From: JABMMZ01 sp044377005
GTDB taxonomy: Bacteria > Bacteroidota > Bacteroidia > NS11-12g > UBA955
DNA length: 18,974 bases
NCBI GenBank assembly: GCA_044377005.1
Contig: JBILJV010000043.1
Location: forward strand, 1 to 18,974
Direction: 5' to 3'
Shown: positions 16,003-18,974 of the stretch, in pieces
How the letters are laid out: the number at the start of each line of letters is the position of its first letter
Numbering within the stretch: position 1 is the stretch's first letter
Made by a program: the position numbers and the translations under genes
Notes under the pieces: generated by a model
The model's database searches: none
What the model was told of the DNA's origin: nothing
The model's input: only the letters and a program-made list of their open reading frames with translations

Positions 16003-17373
16003 ATGAGTCACGGACACGAACTACATATCCATCAAGAAAATTACCAATTTAAAGGTAAAGCAAAAACATTAAGTTTAGCTCTCCTTATCATTGGATTAGT
16101 ATTTTCAATTATTGGTATTTTTACCATTCCAAGAGATACTCACCATGATGCACATGAAACTGCTACTAAACATGAAGTATCTAGCCATAAAACCATTGAA
16201 AAAAATATACATGGTGTTGATATTGCTCATAGCAATGAACAATTATATCCTATACATGTGGAACATGCTAAACCTTGGTACACACGCATATACATGAACT
16301 TTCTTGTTAATGGTTATTTCTTATTGTTAATTGCAGTTTGTGGAATATTCTTCTTTGCTCTTCAATATATAGCAAATGCCGGTTGGGCCTCCTCTTTGTT
16401 AAGAATACCACAAGCTATGAGTACATTTCTTCCAATAGGTGCAATTATCGTTTTAGCTGTTTTTTTGTTAGCAGGTCAAGATATTTACCATTGGGTCCAT
16501 TATGAACACTTACACCTTGAAAAAGGTCAAGAAGGTTATGATCCAATTCTAGCCGACAAGTCTTGGTTCTTGAATACTAAATTGATCTTAATTTTCCTAG
16601 TTTCTATTCCATTGGTTTGGTTCTTATTTGGTAAATATTTAAGAAATTTATCTTTAAAAGAAGATACTGAAGGTGGCTTAACTTTTTTCAAAAAATCAAT
16701 TAGAGTTTCTGCAGCATTCACTTTGTTTTTTGGTTTTTCTATCTCTATTTTATCTTGGATAGTAACCATGAGTGTTGACGCACATTGGTATAGTACCATT
16801 TTTTCAATCTACAATTTTGCATCAGGTTGGGTAAGTACTATTGCTATCATTACTCTTTTTGTTTTGTATTTAAAAAGAAATGGTTATCTTGAAATTGTCT
16901 CTGATGAACATATTCATGACTTAGGTAAGTTTATGTTTGCTTTCTCTATTTTCTGGACTTACTTATGGGTTTCACAATTCTTGTTAATTTGGTACGCTAA
17001 TATCCCTGAAGAATCTGTTTATTATTATAAAAGATGGGAAATGCCTTTTAAAATCAATTGGTTCTTAAATCTAGTTTTAAATTTCCTAGTACCTTTCTTA
17101 GTTTTGATGACCAGAAACAATAAACGTAATCCTCAAATTTTAACTTTTGTAGCTCTTTGTATTTTAGTTGGACACTGGAATGATATTTATTTAATGTTAA
17201 TGCCAGGGGCTATTGATAAACAAGCCACTATTGGTTTCCTTGAAATAGGAATGCCATTGTTCTTTGCTGGATTGTTTATGTATTGGGTTTTAACAGCTCT
17301 AAGTAAAAAAGGACTTATTCCTGTAAAACATCCTTACATTCAAGAAAGTGCTCACCACGATGTAGGTGTTTAA
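16003..17373 (+). CDS. actF: Alternative Complex III subunit ActF: second NrfD-like membrane subunit
   Basis: ActF is the second NrfD/PsrC-like subunit of ACIII; it lacks the cofactor partner of ActC and has been proposed to take part in proton handling. The 456-residue product has about ten hydrophobic segments, beginning near residues 22, 102, 136, 191, 237, 268, 307, 349, 378 and 409. Between the first two lies a histidine-rich loop (43-93, nine His), and four more His lie in the first ten residues. Two later segments contain W-V-H-Y-E-H-L-H-L and L-V-G-H-W-N-D-I-Y, consistent with the family. It is the last gene of the operon; an intrinsic terminator starts 17 nt after its stop codon, and no oxidase genes follow. 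Confidence 0.93.
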   Translation: MSHGHELHIHQENYQFKGKAKTLSLALLIIGLVFSIIGIFTIPRDTHHDAHETATKHEVSSHKTIEKNIHGVDIAHSNEQLYPIHVEHAKPWYTRIYMNFLVNGYFLLLIAVCGIFFFALQYIANAGWASSLLRIPQAMSTFLPIGAIIVLAVFLLAGQDIYHWVHYEHLHLEKGQEGYDPILADKSWFLNTKLILIFLVSIPLVWFLFGKYLRNLSLKEDTEGGLTFFKKSIRVSAAFTLFFGFSISILSWIVTMSVDAHWYSTIFSIYNFASGWVSTIAIITLFVLYLKRNGYLEIVSDEHIHDLGKFMFAFSIFWTYLWVSQFLLIWYANIPEESVYYYKRWEMPFKINWFLNLVLNFLVPFLVLMTRNNKRNPQILTFVALCILVGHWNDIYLMLMPGAIDKQATIGFLEIGMPLFFAGLFMYWVLTALSKKGLIPVKHPYIQESAHHDVGV

Positions 17374-17390
17374 TAAATATAAAATATATA

Positions 17391-17420
17391 AAAAAAAGCA
17401 GACTTAGGTCTGCTTTTTTT
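17391..17420 (+). terminator. Strong intrinsic terminator closing the act operon
   Basis: A perfect GC-containing stem, GCAGAC (17398-17403) with GTCTGC (17408-17413) around a TTAG loop, is flanked by seven A on the left and seven T on the right. The hairpin can extend through the A/T tracts. The symmetry would let it work in either direction, but only the plus-strand operon needs it here. Confidence 0.92.
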
Positions 17421-17511
17421 ATATATGCAAATTTTCTTATTAAAAAAGTTAATTTCTATTGTATTTTGTATTTTTTTTGATTTCTTTTTGATTGTTAATT
17501 TTTTGTATTGA

Positions 17512-17545
17512 TTGTGTAATTTGCCGATATTTTATTGCATTTTTG
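17512..17545 (+). promoter_or_regulatory. Weak candidate promoter of the cation transporter gene
   Basis: TTG (17512-17514), a 23-nt spacer and CATTTTTG (17538-17545) resemble the Bacteroidota consensus, with one mismatch in the -7 box and a long spacer. The predicted start near 17552 would give a leader of about 8 nt. The rest of 17421-17559 is a T-rich stretch with nothing else recognisable. Confidence 0.25.
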
Positions 17546-17559
17546 TTCATTAGTTTAAA

Positions 17560-18534
17560 ATGGTCTCAAGTGTAAAAATTCAAAAAGTTGTTTTAGTTTT
17601 TTCTGTGTTATTACTTTTTGTAAAAGTTTTAGCATGGTATTTTACACATTCAGTTTCTATACTCACAGATGCTTTGGAAAGTATTGTAAATGTATTGGCT
17701 GGGGCATTAGGTCTTTATAGCTTAATTCTTTCTTCAAAGCCTAAAGATAAAGAACATCCTTATGGACATGGTAAAATAGAGTTTATTTCTTCAGCTATTG
17801 AAGGTGTATTAATTAGTATCGCTGGAATTTTGATTTTATTCAAAGCTATAAATCATTTTTTTACTCCTAATCAATTAAACGATTTAGATTTAGGTTTGTA
17901 TCTCATAGCTACAACTGGTGTAATTAATTATATTTTAGGATTGTGGAGTATTAAACAAGGAAAAAAAATCAATTCACCTATATTAATTTCTAGTGGTGCC
18001 CATCTCAAAAGTGATACTTATTCAACCTTAGGTCTTCTTTCGGGGATTGTATTGATTATAGTTACTGGACTCAATTGGATTGATAGTGTTACTGCTATTA
18101 TTTTTGCCTTTGTTATAATTTATACGGGATATCGAATTGTTAGAAAGTCTGTTTCAGGAATTATGGATGAGTCAGACCAATTAGTTATCAATGAAATTGT
18201 AGACTTGTTAAATGAAAAAAGAAAAGTGGAGTGGATAGATGTTCACAACATGAGAGTAATAAATTATGCGGGTTTTTATCACATCGATTGTCACCTCACA
18301 GTTCCTTTTTATATTAATGTAAATGAAGCTCATGATATAATGGATACATTAACAGATGTTGTAAGTGATTATTTTAATCAAAGGGTTGAGTTTTTTGTCC
18401 ATATCGATGGTTGTGTATTTCAACAATGTAAGATTTGTCAAATCAAGGATTGTAAAGAAAGGAAATCAATCTTTGAAAAGAGGATAGAGTGGAACGAGTT
18501 TCAACTAATTTCAAATAAAAAACACAATGTTTAA
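17560..18534 (+). CDS. Cation diffusion facilitator (CDF) family metal efflux transporter
   Basis: CDF proteins export divalent metals (Zn, Fe, Mn, Co or Cd) from the cytoplasm in exchange for protons. The 324-residue product has six hydrophobic segments, about 7-28, 33-55, 75-97, 109-129, 152-170 and 172-193. It has the conserved H-P-Y-G-H-G-K-I-E loop at 66-74 and the helix-5 metal motif H148-x3-D152. In helix 2 only D37 is present of the usual [HD]-x3-D pair; the first position is S33. A cytoplasmic dimerisation domain (about 205-283) contains H-I-D-C-H (241-245), and a Cys cluster follows (C285, C290, C293, C298 after H281). The metal specificity cannot be told from this. It has no operon link to act (terminator between) and overlaps the Nudix gene by TAATG. 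Confidence 0.92.
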   Translation: MVSSVKIQKVVLVFSVLLLFVKVLAWYFTHSVSILTDALESIVNVLAGALGLYSLILSSKPKDKEHPYGHGKIEFISSAIEGVLISIAGILILFKAINHFFTPNQLNDLDLGLYLIATTGVINYILGLWSIKQGKKINSPILISSGAHLKSDTYSTLGLLSGIVLIIVTGLNWIDSVTAIIFAFVIIYTGYRIVRKSVSGIMDESDQLVINEIVDLLNEKRKVEWIDVHNMRVINYAGFYHIDCHLTVPFYINVNEAHDIMDTLTDVVSDYFNQRVEFFVHIDGCVFQQCKICQIKDCKERKSIFEKRIEWNEFQLISNKKHNV

Positions 18535-18974
18535 TGGCTGCTAAATCTCAAATAATACGATTTAATTTAAGAGTTTATGGCATTTGCATAATAGACGATA
18601 AATTACTACTTGCCAAAGAAAGTATTAATGAGTTCAGTTTTACTAAATTTCCCGGAGGTGGTGTTGAAAAAGGAGAGGGTATACTAGATGCTCTTAAACG
18701 TGAATTAATGGAAGAGGGGCAAATAGAAGGCTTAAATTTCGAACATTTTTATACGACAGATTTTTTTCAAGAAAGTGCATTTAATCCCCAAGAACAAATT
18801 ATATCTGTTTACTATACTTTTTATGCAAATATAAATTGGAAAATTAAAAAGGGTTTTGATTATTCAAAAGAAATAAAACATGACTGGATTTTATATTTAA
18901 AACCAATCAATGAAATATCCACGGAAACTTTTACTTTTCCTATTGATAAAATAGTATTTAAAAAATTAAAAGAA
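18534..18974 (+). CDS. Nudix hydrolase (3' partial)
   Basis: The ATG at 18534 overlaps the transporter's TAA by one base (TAATG); the frame is then open for 147 codons to the window end. The Nudix box spans residues 42-64: G42-x5-E48-x7-R56-E57-L-M-E60-E61, with all metal-binding glutamates present. The conserved glycine near the end of the box is Q63, a position outside the catalytic set. The N-terminal strand V-Y-G-I-C-I-I and the K-F-P-G-G-G lead-in are typical. Nudix enzymes hydrolyse nucleoside diphosphates linked to other groups; the substrate cannot be told here. The overlap implies co-translation with the transporter. Confidence 0.85.
   Translation, partial: MAAKSQIIRFNLRVYGICIIDDKLLLAKESINEFSFTKFPGGGVEKGEGILDALKRELMEEGQIEGLNFEHFYTTDFFQESAFNPQEQIISVYYTFYANINWKIKKGFDYSKEIKHDWILYLKPINEISTETFTFPIDKIVFKKLKE

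Noticed and set aside
1..18974. tRNA or rRNA genes, CRISPR arrays, insertion sequences, integrase or attachment sites.
   Set aside because: None seen on either strand; coding sequence covers nearly all of the window and no transposase-like product or spaced repeat array is present.

Overview
The window is AT-rich DNA from a member of the Bacteroidota. Four things support this: both kinds of type IX secretion (T9SS) C-terminal sorting tail, TAnnTTTG-type -7 promoter elements, an absence of obvious Shine-Dalgarno sequences before most genes, and a complete Alternative Complex III (act) operon. Order and genus cannot be settled from the sequence alone.

Region 1 (2-6013) is the cell-surface part. 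A large repeat protein, cut off at its 5' end by the window edge, ends in a PKD-like domain and a T9SS type B (gliding-motility, CHU_C-type) tail. It converges on a two-gene minus-strand unit: a periplasmic M48 metalloprotease of 773 residues, followed with a TAATG stop/start overlap by a small outer-membrane beta-barrel-like protein. Region 2 (about 6010-7570) holds a membrane-anchored thioredoxin-like protein, divergent from the protease, and on the minus strand fmt (methionyl-tRNA formyltransferase). Region 3 (7683-8594) is one secreted protein with a T9SS type A tail.

Region 4 (8730-17420) is the centre of the window: actA-actB-actC-actD-actE-actF in one operon with gaps of 11-31 nt, opened by a TATATTTG promoter element and closed by a strong intrinsic terminator. 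These genes encode a quinol:electron-acceptor oxidoreductase that replaces the bc1 complex. ActC and ActF are PsrC/NrfD-like membrane subunits, with ActC the usual quinol site. ActB carries the iron-sulfur clusters. ActA (six CxxCH motifs here) and ActE (one) carry the c-type hemes. ActD is a two-helix accessory subunit. No terminal oxidase genes follow within the window.

Region 5 (17560-18974) holds a cation diffusion facilitator and, overlapping it by TAATG, a Nudix hydrolase cut off by the window end.

Most of the window is recognisable Bacteroidota biology. I do not see a clear undescribed system. The best candidates for a second look are the coupled M48 protease/barrel pair and the details of the act operon (six-heme ActA, isolated operon end).
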